Source: Burkholderiales bacterium (GTDB lineage Bacteria; Pseudomonadota; Gammaproteobacteria; Burkholderiales; Burkholderiaceae_C). Taken from it: 33,026 bases of DNA. The notes beneath the pieces were generated by a model. It was not told the DNA's origin. It ran no database searches and was given only the letters and a program-made list of their open reading frames with translations. The stretch lies in assembly GCA_017302655.1 (NCBI GenBank), contig JAFLDE010000043.1, forward strand, positions 1 to 33,026, read 5' to 3'. Shown here in pieces: positions 1 through 8,579 of this stretch. Positions within the stretch are counted from its first letter, which is position 1. Each line of letters begins with the position of its first letter. Both the position numbers and the translations under genes were made by a program.

Positions 1-436
1 CCTCCTGCCAACGACCGAGTTGCTCCACCAGCGCCTGGCCTTGCAGGAAGTCACCGCGCAGCGGCAGGCCCCACGCGGCGGGCTTTGCGTCGCCCTCTCC
101 CTGCAAGCGCAGGTTCGCGAAGGTCCCCGGCGCCTGCATGGCGTCGCCCAGCGGCCGCTCGGCGCCGCCCTCGGCCCACACCAGGGATTCGCGCGCCTGC
201 GCCAAGCCCGCGCGCGCGCTGGCCAGCGCCAGTTCGCTGGAGGCCAGTGCGCCCTGCACCAACGCACGGAAATGCGCCGGGTAGTTGCGCCGCCAATGGC
301 GCTCGGATTGGGCGGCCTGCGCAGCGGCGGGGCTCAGCGGGCGCAAAGCTTGGGCCATCACGGCGGTGCCGGCGGCGGTGCTGGAGCGGCTGCCATCGGG
401 CAAGGCGGGAAACTGCAGGCCTGAAAGGAGTGGCAT
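1..436 (-). CDS. Conserved-looking protein of unknown function, 3' end outside the window
   Basis: This minus-strand frame stays open from an ATG at 436-434 to the window edge, about 145 codons. I do not recognise the family. The visible part is rich in Ala, Leu and Arg, with a soluble, amphipathic character (for example ERHWRRNYPAHFRALVQGAL near residue 45) and no obvious signal peptide or membrane segment. The codon pattern is strongly GC-biased at third positions, unlike the plus-strand frames over the same DNA, which read as Arg/Pro-rich shadows. The start is uncertain: the ATG at 436 lacks a good ribosome binding site and overlaps the start of the divergent gene by two bases. An internal ATG at 358-356 (or GTG at 361-359) would leave about 75 bp between the two genes and is a real alternative. 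The C-terminal part, which might identify it, is missing. Confidence 0.6.
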   Translation of the reverse strand, partial: MPLLSGLQFPALPDGSRSSTAAGTAVMAQALRPLSPAAAQAAQSERHWRRNYPAHFRALVQGALASSELALASARAGLAQARESLVWAEGGAERPLGDAMQAPGTFANLRLQGEGDAKPAAWGLPLRGDFLQGQALVEQLGRWQE

Positions 437-965
437 GGGCGCGCGACTGGAGATGCGAGATCGGGGAGTGTGGCCCCTGCGAGGCCTCGCCGTCGCCGGC
501 CTGGCCTTGCTGGCCTGGGTGCTGCTGCACCCACGCGGCGTGGCGGTGCAGGTGGAGCGCATGGACTGGCGCCGCGTCATCGAGATCGAGCGCGAGGTGC
601 CGGAGATGCAATCGGAGCCCTGCACGGCCATGCCGGCTGGCGCCGAGCTCTTGGAACGCAAGCTGCATGAGGGGGTCGAGCATTGCCGCTTCACAGCCCC
701 GGTCTGGCGCATGCGGCGCATGGCCATCGCCGAGGGCGAGCCCGAGCAGGCTCCGCACTGGCCCGAGCCGGCGCTGGAAGCCGGCGAGCGCACCGGTCTG
801 CGCCTCGCGGGTCAGACCCTCCACCTGGCCGCCGATGACGGCCGCCGCTGGGAATGCCGCCCGTCGCTGGCGCAGTGGCAACGCTGGCGACCCGGCATGC
901 CCGCGCGCCTGCCGGTGCACCGCTTCACCGGCGTAGCCGATTGCGAGAGGCTGCGACCTGAATGA
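435..965 (+). CDS. Small membrane-anchored protein of unknown function
   Basis: The gene encodes 176 residues. The ATG at 435 was chosen because AAAGGAG lies just upstream at 424-430. Residues about 14-28 form one hydrophobic segment (LAVAGLALLAWVLL), preceded by Arg residues, so the likely topology is a short cytoplasmic tail, one membrane anchor and a periplasmic domain of about 145 residues. The outer domain has four cysteines spread along it (in EPC, EHC, WEC and ADC contexts), compatible with two disulfides. I recognise no family and assign no function. It is divergent from the unknown gene to its left, and nothing coding follows for about 300 bp, so it may be a single-gene transcript. 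Confidence 0.6.
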   Translation: MGARLEMRDRGVWPLRGLAVAGLALLAWVLLHPRGVAVQVERMDWRRVIEIEREVPEMQSEPCTAMPAGAELLERKLHEGVEHCRFTAPVWRMRRMAIAEGEPEQAPHWPEPALEAGERTGLRLAGQTLHLAADDGRRWECRPSLAQWQRWRPGMPARLPVHRFTGVADCERLRPE

Positions 966-978
966 AGCACCGATCAAG

Positions 979-1141
979 TCCCTGCGGGCGCGCCGCGACT
1001 TTTCGGGTGATGGCCCATAAGGGATTGCGAGATAACCGGCCTCCTCGGTCGTTGGCGCGCACGGCCATTGGGCGGATAGCGCGACCTTCGCCCGCCGCCT
1101 ACGAGCCGGCCGGCTCTCTCGCACACGCGCCCCGCAGGGAC
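979..1141. repeat. Gene-free segment bounded by an imperfect inverted repeat
   Basis: Bases 966-1284 contain no gene I can support. Within them, about 15 bases beginning GTCCCTGCGGG at 979 recur inverted at 1125-1141 (ending CCCGCAGGGAC), with one extra G in the right arm. The pair encloses about 130 bp. Inside, near 1100-1114, lies a palindrome built on GAGCCGGCCGGCTC. Long reading frames cross this DNA on both strands, but they are Arg/Pro/Ser-rich and lack ribosome binding sites. It could be a small non-autonomous repeat or simply two chance hairpin arms. A genome-wide search for the arms would decide. Confidence 0.3.
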
Positions 1142-1284
1142 CTGTTCAGTGCGTCCCTAGGGGAACGATGGCGAGAGATGCCTGAAGGCGTTGCGGCTCG
1201 ATCGCACAGCGGCACGGCGAGTTGGATCCGAACATCCTGGCGCTGCGCCCTGCGGCCTAGATCGGTTCTGCCTGATGGACTCGA

Positions 1285-1920
1285 TCAATCTACGCAGCCT
1301 TTCAGCGGTCCCAGACCCAGCACCTCTACCCGTCCGGGACGGCTGCCGTCGCCGCCGGTATCGAAACGGTAGATCTCAAAGTCGGTGAAGCGCAAGCGGG
1401 CCGCGCGGGTCTTGCACCCAAGCTCACCGAGCCGTGCTCGGGGTGGCTTCAGCAACTTGGCCTGCGCTTCGGTGAGCTGCACCTGGAAATAGAGGTGGTT
1501 GTTGGCCAGCACGGAGGGGCCGCCGTCCTCGCGGTAGAGCTGGCGTGCCGAGAACGAGGCGCCTTCGTCGGTAAACGTCACCCTTCCTTCGATCACGAGC
1601 TGGCCGCGCAGGAACACCCAGCCCTCGATGTAGCTGCCATCGGCGGCGTAGCGGTCGAGGTCCAGCACATCCGCATCGGGACGCAGCGGGCTGCTGTTGC
1701 CAAAGCCACGATTGCGGCGCATCTGGCAGGCGGCTTCCACCCGCAGCGTGCCAGGCAGCTAGGCGCGAACCCGGCTCAGGCTGGGGCCGCAATAACAGGA
1801 CGCCGCTTGCTCCGTCTCACGCTCAATGCGGCGCGCATGGCCCAGGCAAGGGTCCGCGGCCCAGGCACTCAGAGGCAAGGACAACAAGCAGGACAGAAGG
1901 GGGAGGAATCGCAACCACAT
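1285..1920 (-). pseudogene. Secreted protein gene interrupted by an in-frame amber codon
   Basis: One continuous minus-strand frame runs from an ATG at 1920-1918 to a stop at 1287-1285, broken only by TAG at 1761-1759 (codon 54 of 212). Codons 1-20 give a textbook signal peptide (MWLRFLPLLSCLLSLPLSAW, then a cleavage site at A-W-A/A-D), so the part before the stop looks genuine. After the stop the frame continues with a folded-looking, beta-rich protein containing GSYIEGWVFLRGQLVIEG and NNHLYFQVQLTEAQ. A TGG-to-TAG change (Trp to stop) is the simplest explanation. Alternatives are a cytoplasmic protein starting at GTG 1740, natural read-through, or a sequencing error. The family is not recognised. 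The ribosome binding site before 1920 is weak. Confidence 0.55.
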
Positions 1921-2032
1921 GAGGTCAAGTGTTGCAGCGATCCAGGATGTGCGAAACGGAGTCGTTACTCACCCCGGGGCGGGCGGTTCATCCACAGGGG
2001 AGCCCCTCGCCCACGCTCCTAGCAGTCAGGCT

Positions 2033-2068
2033 GATCCGCGCTGTCCGCCTCCGGCCACAGCGCGGATC
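2033..2068. repeat. Perfect 12-bp inverted repeat in a gene-free region
   Basis: GATCCGCGCTGT (2033-2044) pairs perfectly with ACAGCGCGGATC (2057-2068) across a 12-base loop. It lies in the roughly 318-bp stretch 1921-2238, between the end of lpdA and the interrupted secreted-protein gene. No T-tract follows on either strand, so a simple intrinsic terminator is unlikely. It could be an RNA stabilising hairpin, a Rho-entry border or an operator. Apart from this and the terminator nearer lpdA, I see nothing else in the stretch. Confidence 0.35.
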
Positions 2069-2184
2069 GGTTGGCATCTGTCCTTACGCTCAGAGTGATG
2101 CAGCTTGAAGCGCTGGGTCCTGCAGCGGGATGGCATGAGAGCCGAGCGATCGCACAGATTGCGGCGGGGACTGCTTGGGCGAGC

Positions 2185-2218
2185 AAAGGCCCCGGACGGT
2201 CGCCTGTCCAGGGCCTTG
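2185..2218 (-). terminator. Probable terminator of the aceE-aceF-lpdA operon
   Basis: Reading on the minus strand, AAGGCCC plus GGAC pairs with GTCC plus GGGCCTT after a short loop, about 20 bases beyond the lpdA stop codon. Each side of the stem has one unpaired base. The following T-run is short (TTTG), so termination may be only partly intrinsic. The position directly after the last gene of the operon is the main support. Confidence 0.5.
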
Positions 2219-2238
2219 TTCGCTGCAGTGCTTGGCCC

Positions 2239-4071
2239 TTACTTGCGTGCCGGCGGCAAGTCGGTGCAGGAGCCGTGCGCCACCTCGGCCGCCATGCCGA
2301 TGCTTTCGCCCAGCGTGGGGTGCGGGTGGATGGTCTTGCCGATGTCCACGGCGTCGGCGCCCATTTCGATGGCCAGGGCGATCTCTCCAATCATGTCGCC
2401 GGCGTGCGTGCCGACGATGCCGCCGCCCAGGATCTTGCCGTGGCCGTGGGCTTCGGGGCTGTCATCGAAGAGCAGCTTGGTGAAGCCTTCATCGCGGCCA
2501 TTGGCAATGGCACGGCCCGAAGCAGTCCAAGGAAAGAGTCCCTTCTTGACCTTGATGCCCTGCGCCTTGGCCTGGTCCTCGGTGAGTCCCACCCAGGCGA
2601 CCTCGGGGTCGGTGTAGGCGACGCTGGGGATGACGCGGGCGTTGAAGGCGCTCTTGGCGAGCTTGTCGTCGCCCAGCAGTTCGCCGGCAATCACTTCGGC
2701 GGCCACATGCGCCTCGTGCACGGCCTTGTGCGCCAGCATGGGCTGGCCGACGAGGTCGCCAATGGCGAAGATGTGGCGCTGGTTGGTGCGCATCTGCACG
2801 TCCACCGGCACGAAGCCGCGGTCGGTGACGGCGACGCCGGCCTTGTCGGCGCCGATCTTCTTGCCATTGGGCGTGCGACCCACGGCTTGCAGCACGAGGT
2901 CGTAGACGCCCTCGCTCTTTGTGCCGTCCAGGCCTTCGAACTGCACCTTGATGCCTTCGGCCGTGGCCTCGGCGCCGACGGTCTTGGTCTTCAGCATCAC
3001 GCGGTCGAAGCGGTGCTTGTTCATCTTGTCCCAGACCTTGACGAGGTCACGGTCGGCGCCCTGCATCAGGCCGTCGAGCATCTCGACCACGTCGAGCCGC
3101 GCGCCCAGCGTGGAATAGACGGTGCCCATCTCCAGGCCGATGATGCCGCCGCCGATGATGAGCATCTTCTTCGGCACTGCTGTCAGAGCCAAGGCGCCGG
3201 TGCTGTCGACGATGCGCGGGTCGTCGGGCAGGAAGGGCAGACGCACCGCCTGCGAGCCGGCAGCGATGATGGCCGCCTTGAAGCGAACGGTCTTCGTGGT
3301 GCCGGTCTTGTCCTGCGCGCTGCCGGTGGTCTCTTCCACGACGACATGGTGCGGGTCGGCAAACGCGCCGTAGCCGCGCACCACGGTCACCTTGCGCATC
3401 TTGGCCATTTGCGCCAGACCACCGGTGAGCTTGCCGATGACCTTTTCCTTGTGGCCGCGCAGCTTGTCGATGTTCAGCTGGGGCGCGCCGAAGTCCACGC
3501 CCAGGTCGGCCATGTGCGAGACCTCGTCCATGACCGCCGCGACATGCAGCAGCGCCTTGGAGGGGATGCAGCCGACGTTCAGGCAGACCCCGCCCAGGCT
3601 GGCGTAGCGCTCGACGAGCACGACCTTGAGGCCGAGGTCGGCGGCGCGGAAGGCGGCCGAGTAGCCGCCGGGGCCGGCGCCGAGCACGAGCACATCGCAG
3701 TCGAGGTCGGCCGTGCCGGCGTAGCTGGCGGCGGCGGGCGCTTGCACAGGCGCTGAAGCAGCCGGCGTCGATGCAGGAGCCGCCACGGCGGCAGGCGAAG
3801 GCGCGGCCAGCGCAGACGGTGCCGCCGATTCGGCGCTGCCTTCGGCCAGGGCGATCAGGTCACCGATGTTGAGCTTGTCGCCGATCTTCACCTTGAGCTC
3901 GGTGATGCGCCCCGCCAGCGGCGAGGGGATCTCCATGCTGGCCTTGTCACTCTCGACGGTGATGAGGCTCTGCTCCGGCTTGACGCTGTCGCCCGCCTGC
4001 ACGAGCAGTTCGATGACGCCGACGTCCTTGAAGTCGCCGATGTCGGGGACGCGGATTTCTACGCTTGCCAT
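2239..4071 (-). CDS. lpdA: Dihydrolipoyl dehydrogenase with N-terminal lipoyl domain (E3 of pyruvate dehydrogenase)
   Basis: This 610-residue FAD enzyme reoxidises the dihydrolipoyl arms of the pyruvate dehydrogenase complex and passes electrons to NAD+. Residues 1-78 are a lipoyl domain with the lipoylation motif ESDKAS (Lys43). An Ala/Pro-rich linker follows to about residue 120. The flavoprotein part then shows the FAD-binding LGAGPGGYSAAFRAADLG, the redox disulfide motif GGVCLNVGCIPSKALLH (near 160-170), the NAD-binding IIGGGIIGLEMG, and the C-terminal HPHPTLGES with the catalytic His. E3 proteins with their own lipoyl domain are about 130 residues longer than the plain form and are common in betaproteobacterial pdh operons. 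The start at 4071 follows GAGGA and lies 10 bp after the aceF stop, so the two are probably translationally linked. Confidence 0.96.
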   Translation of the reverse strand: MASVEIRVPDIGDFKDVGVIELLVQAGDSVKPEQSLITVESDKASMEIPSPLAGRITELKVKIGDKLNIGDLIALAEGSAESAAPSALAAPSPAAVAAPASTPAASAPVQAPAAASYAGTADLDCDVLVLGAGPGGYSAAFRAADLGLKVVLVERYASLGGVCLNVGCIPSKALLHVAAVMDEVSHMADLGVDFGAPQLNIDKLRGHKEKVIGKLTGGLAQMAKMRKVTVVRGYGAFADPHHVVVEETTGSAQDKTGTTKTVRFKAAIIAAGSQAVRLPFLPDDPRIVDSTGALALTAVPKKMLIIGGGIIGLEMGTVYSTLGARLDVVEMLDGLMQGADRDLVKVWDKMNKHRFDRVMLKTKTVGAEATAEGIKVQFEGLDGTKSEGVYDLVLQAVGRTPNGKKIGADKAGVAVTDRGFVPVDVQMRTNQRHIFAIGDLVGQPMLAHKAVHEAHVAAEVIAGELLGDDKLAKSAFNARVIPSVAYTDPEVAWVGLTEDQAKAQGIKVKKGLFPWTASGRAIANGRDEGFTKLLFDDSPEAHGHGKILGGGIVGTHAGDMIGEIALAIEMGADAVDIGKTIHPHPTLGESIGMAAEVAHGSCTDLPPARK

Positions 4072-4081
4072 CGATCGGTCC

Positions 4082-5764
4082 TCAGAGCAGCACGCGGCGG
4101 AAGTCGGCCAGTACGGCGGCCAGGTAGGCGTTGAAGCGGGCGGCACTGGCGCCGTCGATCACGCGGTGGTCCCAGCTCAGGGACAGCGGCAGGGTCAGGC
4201 GCGGCTCGAAGCTGCTGCCGTTCCACACCGGCTTCATGAAGCCCTTGCAGACGCCGAGGATGGCCACTTCCGGCGCATTGATGATGGGCGTGAAGTAGGT
4301 GCCGCCGATGCCGCCCAGCGAGCTGATGCTGAAGCAGCCGCCGGTCATGTCGGCGGGGCCGAGCTTGCCGTCGCGGGCCTTGGCCGCCAGCTCGCTCATT
4401 TCCTTGGCGATCTGGATGATGCCTTTCTGGTCGGCGTCCTTGATGACCGGCACCACGAGGCCGTTCGGTGTGTCGGCCGCGAAGCCGATGTGGAAGTACT
4501 TCTTCAGCACCAGTTCGTCGCCGTCCAGGCTGGCGTTGAACTCGGGGAACTTCTTCAGGGCCGCAACGCAGGCCTTGATGAGGAAGGCCAGCAGCGTGAA
4601 CTTGACGCCGGCCTTCTCGTGCTCCTTGTTCATCGCCACGCGGAAGGCTTCCAGCTCGGTGATGTCCGCCTCGTCGTGGTTCGTCACATGCGGGATGACG
4701 ACCCAGTTGCGGTGCAGGTTGGCGCCGCTGATCTTCTTGATGCGGCTCAGCGGCTTGCGTTCGACCACGCCGAACTTGGCGAAGTCGACCTGCGGCCAAG
4801 CGAGCAGGTTCAGGCCGGTGCCGGTGCCGGTGCCAGCGCCTGCAGCAGCGGCAGCCGGCGCCTTGGCGGCTTGCGCCTGGGTTTGGGTGGCGCCCGACAT
4901 CACGGCCTTGATGAAGCCGGCCACGTCGTCCTGCGTGATGCGGCCCTTGGGGCCGCTGCCCTTCAGTTCGCCCAGGGGCACGCCCAGTTCACGCGCGAAC
5001 TTGCGCACGCTCGGCGAGGCATGGGGGAGCTTGCTACTCAGGGCGCCGGCGGCGGTGGGATCGTGAGCGGGCAGTGCGGCGGCGGCCGGCTGGCTGGGTG
5101 CGCTGGGCGTGGCCACAGGAGCGGCAGGAGCGGCAGGAGCGGCAGGCGCCGCAGCGACGGGAGCCGGCGCGGGCGCGCCGCCACCGGCCAGCAAGGTGAG
5201 CACGGCGTCGCCGATGTTGAGCTTGTCACCCAGCTTCACCTCCAGCGACTGCACGACGCCGGCATGGCTGCTGGGGATCTCCATCGAGGCCTTGTCGCTC
5301 TCGACGGTGATCAGGCTCTGGTCGACGGCCACGGTGTCGCCGGGCTTGACCAGCAGCTCGATGACGGCGACGTCCTTGAAGTCGCCGATGTCGGGGACCC
5401 GAACGGTGACGCTGCCACCGCTGGCAGCTGCAGCCGGAGCGGCGGAAGCAGCCGAGGGGGCTGCAACTGCGGGGCTCGGCGCCGGGCTGGCCGCGGGGGC
5501 AGGAGCGGATGCGGGCGAAGCGGCCGCGCCGGTCTCCAACTCCAGGATGACGTCGCCGATGTTCAGCTTGTCACCCAGCTTGACCTTCAGCGACTTGATG
5601 ACGCCGGCATGGCTGGACGGGATCTCCATCGAGGCCTTGTCGCTCTCGACGGTGATCAGGCTTTGCTCGGCACGGATGCTGTCGCCCACGGCAACCAGCA
5701 TCTCGATGATGGCGACATCCTTGAAGTCGCCGATGTCGGGAACCTTGACTTCGACCAGGGCCAT
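4082..5764 (-). CDS. aceF: Dihydrolipoamide acetyltransferase (E2 of pyruvate dehydrogenase)
   Basis: This 560-residue protein is the E2 core that transfers the acetyl group from lipoyl-lysine to CoA. Two lipoyl domains lie at residues 1-80 and about 118-197, each with a VESDKAS lipoylation motif (first at Lys43), separated by long Ala/Pro-rich swinging linkers. A peripheral subunit-binding domain follows (around SVRKFARELGVPLGELKG), and then the acetyltransferase domain, ending in the motif DHRVIDGA with His533 and Asp537 as the expected catalytic pair. With the lipoyl domain on lpdA, the complex carries three lipoyl domains per E2/E3 set. It starts 5 bp after aceE and is the middle gene of the operon. 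All key motifs are intact. Confidence 0.96.
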   Translation of the reverse strand: MALVEVKVPDIGDFKDVAIIEMLVAVGDSIRAEQSLITVESDKASMEIPSSHAGVIKSLKVKLGDKLNIGDVILELETGAAASPASAPAPAASPAPSPAVAAPSAASAAPAAAASGGSVTVRVPDIGDFKDVAVIELLVKPGDTVAVDQSLITVESDKASMEIPSSHAGVVQSLEVKLGDKLNIGDAVLTLLAGGGAPAPAPVAAAPAAPAAPAAPVATPSAPSQPAAAALPAHDPTAAGALSSKLPHASPSVRKFARELGVPLGELKGSGPKGRITQDDVAGFIKAVMSGATQTQAQAAKAPAAAAAGAGTGTGTGLNLLAWPQVDFAKFGVVERKPLSRIKKISGANLHRNWVVIPHVTNHDEADITELEAFRVAMNKEHEKAGVKFTLLAFLIKACVAALKKFPEFNASLDGDELVLKKYFHIGFAADTPNGLVVPVIKDADQKGIIQIAKEMSELAAKARDGKLGPADMTGGCFSISSLGGIGGTYFTPIINAPEVAILGVCKGFMKPVWNGSSFEPRLTLPLSLSWDHRVIDGASAARFNAYLAAVLADFRRVLL

Positions 5765-5769
5765 GATGC

Positions 5770-8478
5770 TTAGGCGTAGAGAGGGTTGATCTTGTCGGCG
5801 GGCAGGCCGTACTTGGCGATCGCCTCGGCGACTTTGGCCATCGAGAGCTGACCCGACTCGGCCAGGCTCTTGAGCGCAGCGACGACGATGTAGTGGCGGT
5901 TCACTTCGAAGTGCGCGCGCAGCTTGCTGCGGAAGTCGCTGCGGCCGAAGCCGTCGGTGCCGAGCACCTTGTAGATGCGACCGGCCGGGACGAAGGCGCG
6001 GATCTGTTCGGCGTAGCTCTTCATGTAGTCGGTGCTGGCGATGACCGGACCGGCCGTGCGGCTGAGCTGCTGCGCCACGAAGCTCTGGCGTTGCGCGTCG
6101 AGCGGGTGCAGCAGGTTCCAGCGTTCCGCGTCCTGGCCTTCGCGGGCCAGTTCGTTGAAGCTCGGGCAGCTCCAGACGTTGGCGCTGACGCCCCAGTCGG
6201 CCTGCAACAACTCGCGCGCGGCGATGCTCTCGCGCAGGATGGTGCCGCTGCCCAGCAGGTTGACCTCGATGCCGCCCGGCTGCGCCGGCTGCAACAGGTA
6301 CATGCCCTTGAGGATCTCGGCCTCGGTGCCGGCGCTGAGGCCCGGCATCGCGTAGTTCTCGTTCAGCAGCGTCAGGTAGAAGAACACGTTCTCCTGCTTC
6401 TCGACCATGCGCACCAGGCCGTTGTGCATGATCACCGCGACCTCGTGGGCGAAGGTCGGGTCGTAGGAGATGCAGTTCGGGATCGTGCCGGCCAGGATGT
6501 GGCTGTGGCCGTCCTCGTGCTGCAGACCCTCGCCGTTCAGCGTCGTGCGCCCCGAGGTACCGCCGAGCAGGAAGCCGCGCGCCTGCATGTCGCCGGCCGC
6601 CCAGGCCAGGTCGCCGATGCGCTGGAAGCCGAACATCGAGTAGTAGACGTAGAACGGGATCATCACCCGGTTGTTCGTCGAGTAGCTCGTGGCGGCCGCG
6701 ATCCAGCTCGACATGCCGCCGGCCTCGTTGATGCCCTCCTGCAGGATCTGGCCGGCCTTGTCCTCGCGGTAGTACATCACCTGGTCTTTATCGACCGGGG
6801 TGTAGAGCTGGCCCTTGGGGTTGTAGATGCCGATCTGGCGGAACAAGCCCTCCATGCCGAAGGTGCGCGCTTCGTCCACCAGGATGGGCACGACGCGCGG
6901 GCCGAGCTCCTTGTCGCGCAGCAGCGCGGTGAGGAAGCGCACATAGGCCTGGGTGGTCGAGATCTCGCGGCCTTCGGGCGTCGGCTCCAGCACCGCCTTG
7001 AAGGTATCCAGCGGCGGGATCGCGAAGCTCTCGTCGGCCTTCACGCGGCGCTTGGGAAGGTAGCCACCCAGGGCTTGGCGGCGCTCGTGCAGATAGCGCA
7101 TCTCCGGCGTGTCGTCGGCCGGCTTGTAGTACGGCAGTTTGGGCAACTCGCTGTCGGGCACCGGGATGCCGAAGCGGTCGCGGATGTACTTGATGTCGTC
7201 GTCGGTCAGCTTCTTGGTCTGGTGGACGGTGTTTTTGCCCTCACCGGCCTTGCCCATGCCATAGCCCTTGACGGTCTTGACCAGCAGCACCGTGGGTTGG
7301 CCCGTGGTGTTGTGGTGGGCGCGGTGGAAGGCGGCGTACACCTTCTCCGGCTGATGACCGCCGCGTCGCAGCTCGAAGATCTCCTCGTCGCTCATGTGCT
7401 CGACGAGCTTGGCGGTCTCCGGGTACTTGCCGAAGAAGTTCTTGCGGACGAAGGCGCCGTCGTTGGCCTTCATGGCCTGGTAGTCGCCGTCCAGGGTTTC
7501 CATCATCAGCTGCTTGAGCTTGCCGCTCTTGTCGCGCGCCAACAGTTCGTCCCAGCCCTTGCCCCAGATGAGCTTGATGACGTTCCAGCCGCTGCCGCGG
7601 AACTCGCCCTCGAGCTCCTGGATGATCTTGCCGTTGCCGCGCACCGGGCCGTCCAGGCGCTGCAGATTGCAGTTGATGACAAAGACCAGGTTGTCCAGGC
7701 CTTCGCGCGCCGCCAGACTGATTGCACCGAGGCTCTCCGGCTCGTCCATCTCGCCGTCGCCCATGAAGGCCCAAACCTTGCGGTTCGCCGTGTCGGCGAT
7801 GCCGCGAGCGTGCAGGTACTTGAGGAAGCGCGCCTGGTAGATCGCCATCAAGGGGCCCAGGCCCATGGAGACGGTCGGGAACTGCCAGAAGTCCGGCATC
7901 AGTTTCGGGTGCGGGTAGCTGGACAGGCCCTTGCCGTCGACCTCCTGGCGGAAGCTGTCGAGTTGGGCCTCGTTCAGGCGACCTTCCAGGAAGGCGCGGG
8001 CGTAGATGCCGGGCGCACTGTGGCCCTGGATGTAAAGCAGGTCACCCCCGTGATCCTTGCTCTCGGCGTGCCAGAAGTGGTTGAAGCCGGCGCCGAGCAT
8101 CGAGGCCAACGAGGCGAAGGAGCCGATGTGGCCGCCGAGGTCCCCGCCGTCGGCCGGATTCAAGCGGTTGGCGCGCACCACCATCGCCATCGCGTTCCAG
8201 CGCATGTAGGCGCGCAGGCGCTTCTCGATCTCGATGTTGCCGGGGCACTTGGCTTCCTGATCCGCCGGGATGGTGTTCAGGTAGGGCGTGTTGGCGCTGA
8301 AGGGCACGTCGATGCCGCTTTGCCGGGCCTCGGCAATCAAGGCATCCAGGATGAAGTGCGCGCGCTGGTCGCCCTCGGCACCGATCACGGCACGCAGGGC
8401 ATCCAGCCACTCCTGGGTTTCTTGCGGATCGGCATCGCCGGAACGGTGGCCTTGGAGGGCTTGAGGCTGGGCGGACAT
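5770..8478 (-). CDS. aceE: Pyruvate dehydrogenase E1 component, homodimeric type
   Basis: This 902-residue thiamine-diphosphate enzyme decarboxylates pyruvate and reductively acetylates the lipoyl group of AceF. The length fits the single-chain E1 family (near 890 residues). Its thiamine-diphosphate motif runs from GDGEMDEPES to NCN around residues 240-275. Nearby HIGSFASLASMLGAGFNHFW and QGHSAPGIYARAFLEG are typical of the family. The ATG at 8478 was chosen because GGAGAG lies just upstream in the transcript and the first residues (MSAQPQALQG) then precede the conserved region without a spurious extension. It is the first gene of aceE-aceF-lpdA, and its promoter lies in the 129-bp gap shared with the divergent kinase gene. 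Confidence 0.96.
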   Translation of the reverse strand: MSAQPQALQGHRSGDADPQETQEWLDALRAVIGAEGDQRAHFILDALIAEARQSGIDVPFSANTPYLNTIPADQEAKCPGNIEIEKRLRAYMRWNAMAMVVRANRLNPADGGDLGGHIGSFASLASMLGAGFNHFWHAESKDHGGDLLYIQGHSAPGIYARAFLEGRLNEAQLDSFRQEVDGKGLSSYPHPKLMPDFWQFPTVSMGLGPLMAIYQARFLKYLHARGIADTANRKVWAFMGDGEMDEPESLGAISLAAREGLDNLVFVINCNLQRLDGPVRGNGKIIQELEGEFRGSGWNVIKLIWGKGWDELLARDKSGKLKQLMMETLDGDYQAMKANDGAFVRKNFFGKYPETAKLVEHMSDEEIFELRRGGHQPEKVYAAFHRAHHNTTGQPTVLLVKTVKGYGMGKAGEGKNTVHQTKKLTDDDIKYIRDRFGIPVPDSELPKLPYYKPADDTPEMRYLHERRQALGGYLPKRRVKADESFAIPPLDTFKAVLEPTPEGREISTTQAYVRFLTALLRDKELGPRVVPILVDEARTFGMEGLFRQIGIYNPKGQLYTPVDKDQVMYYREDKAGQILQEGINEAGGMSSWIAAATSYSTNNRVMIPFYVYYSMFGFQRIGDLAWAAGDMQARGFLLGGTSGRTTLNGEGLQHEDGHSHILAGTIPNCISYDPTFAHEVAVIMHNGLVRMVEKQENVFFYLTLLNENYAMPGLSAGTEAEILKGMYLLQPAQPGGIEVNLLGSGTILRESIAARELLQADWGVSANVWSCPSFNELAREGQDAERWNLLHPLDAQRQSFVAQQLSRTAGPVIASTDYMKSYAEQIRAFVPAGRIYKVLGTDGFGRSDFRSKLRAHFEVNRHYIVVAALKSLAESGQLSMAKVAEAIAKYGLPADKINPLYA

Positions 8479-8544
8479 GGGTCTCTCCAGAGGGGAAATT
8501 AGAGAAGTCGCTCGAAAGTCGCGGGAGTGTCGCACACCTTGCTG

Positions 8545-8579
8545 CAATTCCAAATTGCGGCCACTCATTCCATATTGCG
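8545..8579. promoter_or_regulatory. Candidate operator: two 13-bp direct repeats spaced 20 bp apart
   Basis: ATTCCAAATTGCG (8547-8559) and ATTCCATATTGCG (8567-8579) match at 12 of 13 positions and start exactly 20 bp apart, about two helical turns. The first copy lies inside a perfect dyad, GCAATT-CCA-AATTGC (8544-8558). The pair sits in the AT-richer middle of the gap between aceE (minus) and the kinase gene (plus), 67-101 bp upstream of the aceE start and 29-63 bp upstream of the kinase start, so it could control both. A possible -10 for the kinase, GATAAT, lies at 8596-8601. No known regulator is assigned: it does not match the E. coli PdhR operator as I know it. Confidence 0.4.

Noticed and set aside
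51-1124. A 357-codon minus-strand frame across two other genes
   Set aside because: Composition is Arg/Ala/Gly-rich, and it lies across the plus-strand gene at 435-965 and the minus-strand gene at 1-436, each with better coding character.
962-1372. A 136-codon plus-strand frame whose ATG overlaps the stop of the preceding gene
   Set aside because: The overlap looks attractive, but the product is Arg/Ser/Pro-rich, has no domain-like pattern and runs into the 3' end of the opposite-strand gene.
5893-8502. An 869-codon open frame antisense to aceE, and similar long frames antisense to aceF and lpdA
   Set aside because: They mirror the codon bias of the real minus-strand genes, are rich in His, Arg, Gly, Leu and Val without motifs, and have no ribosome binding sites.
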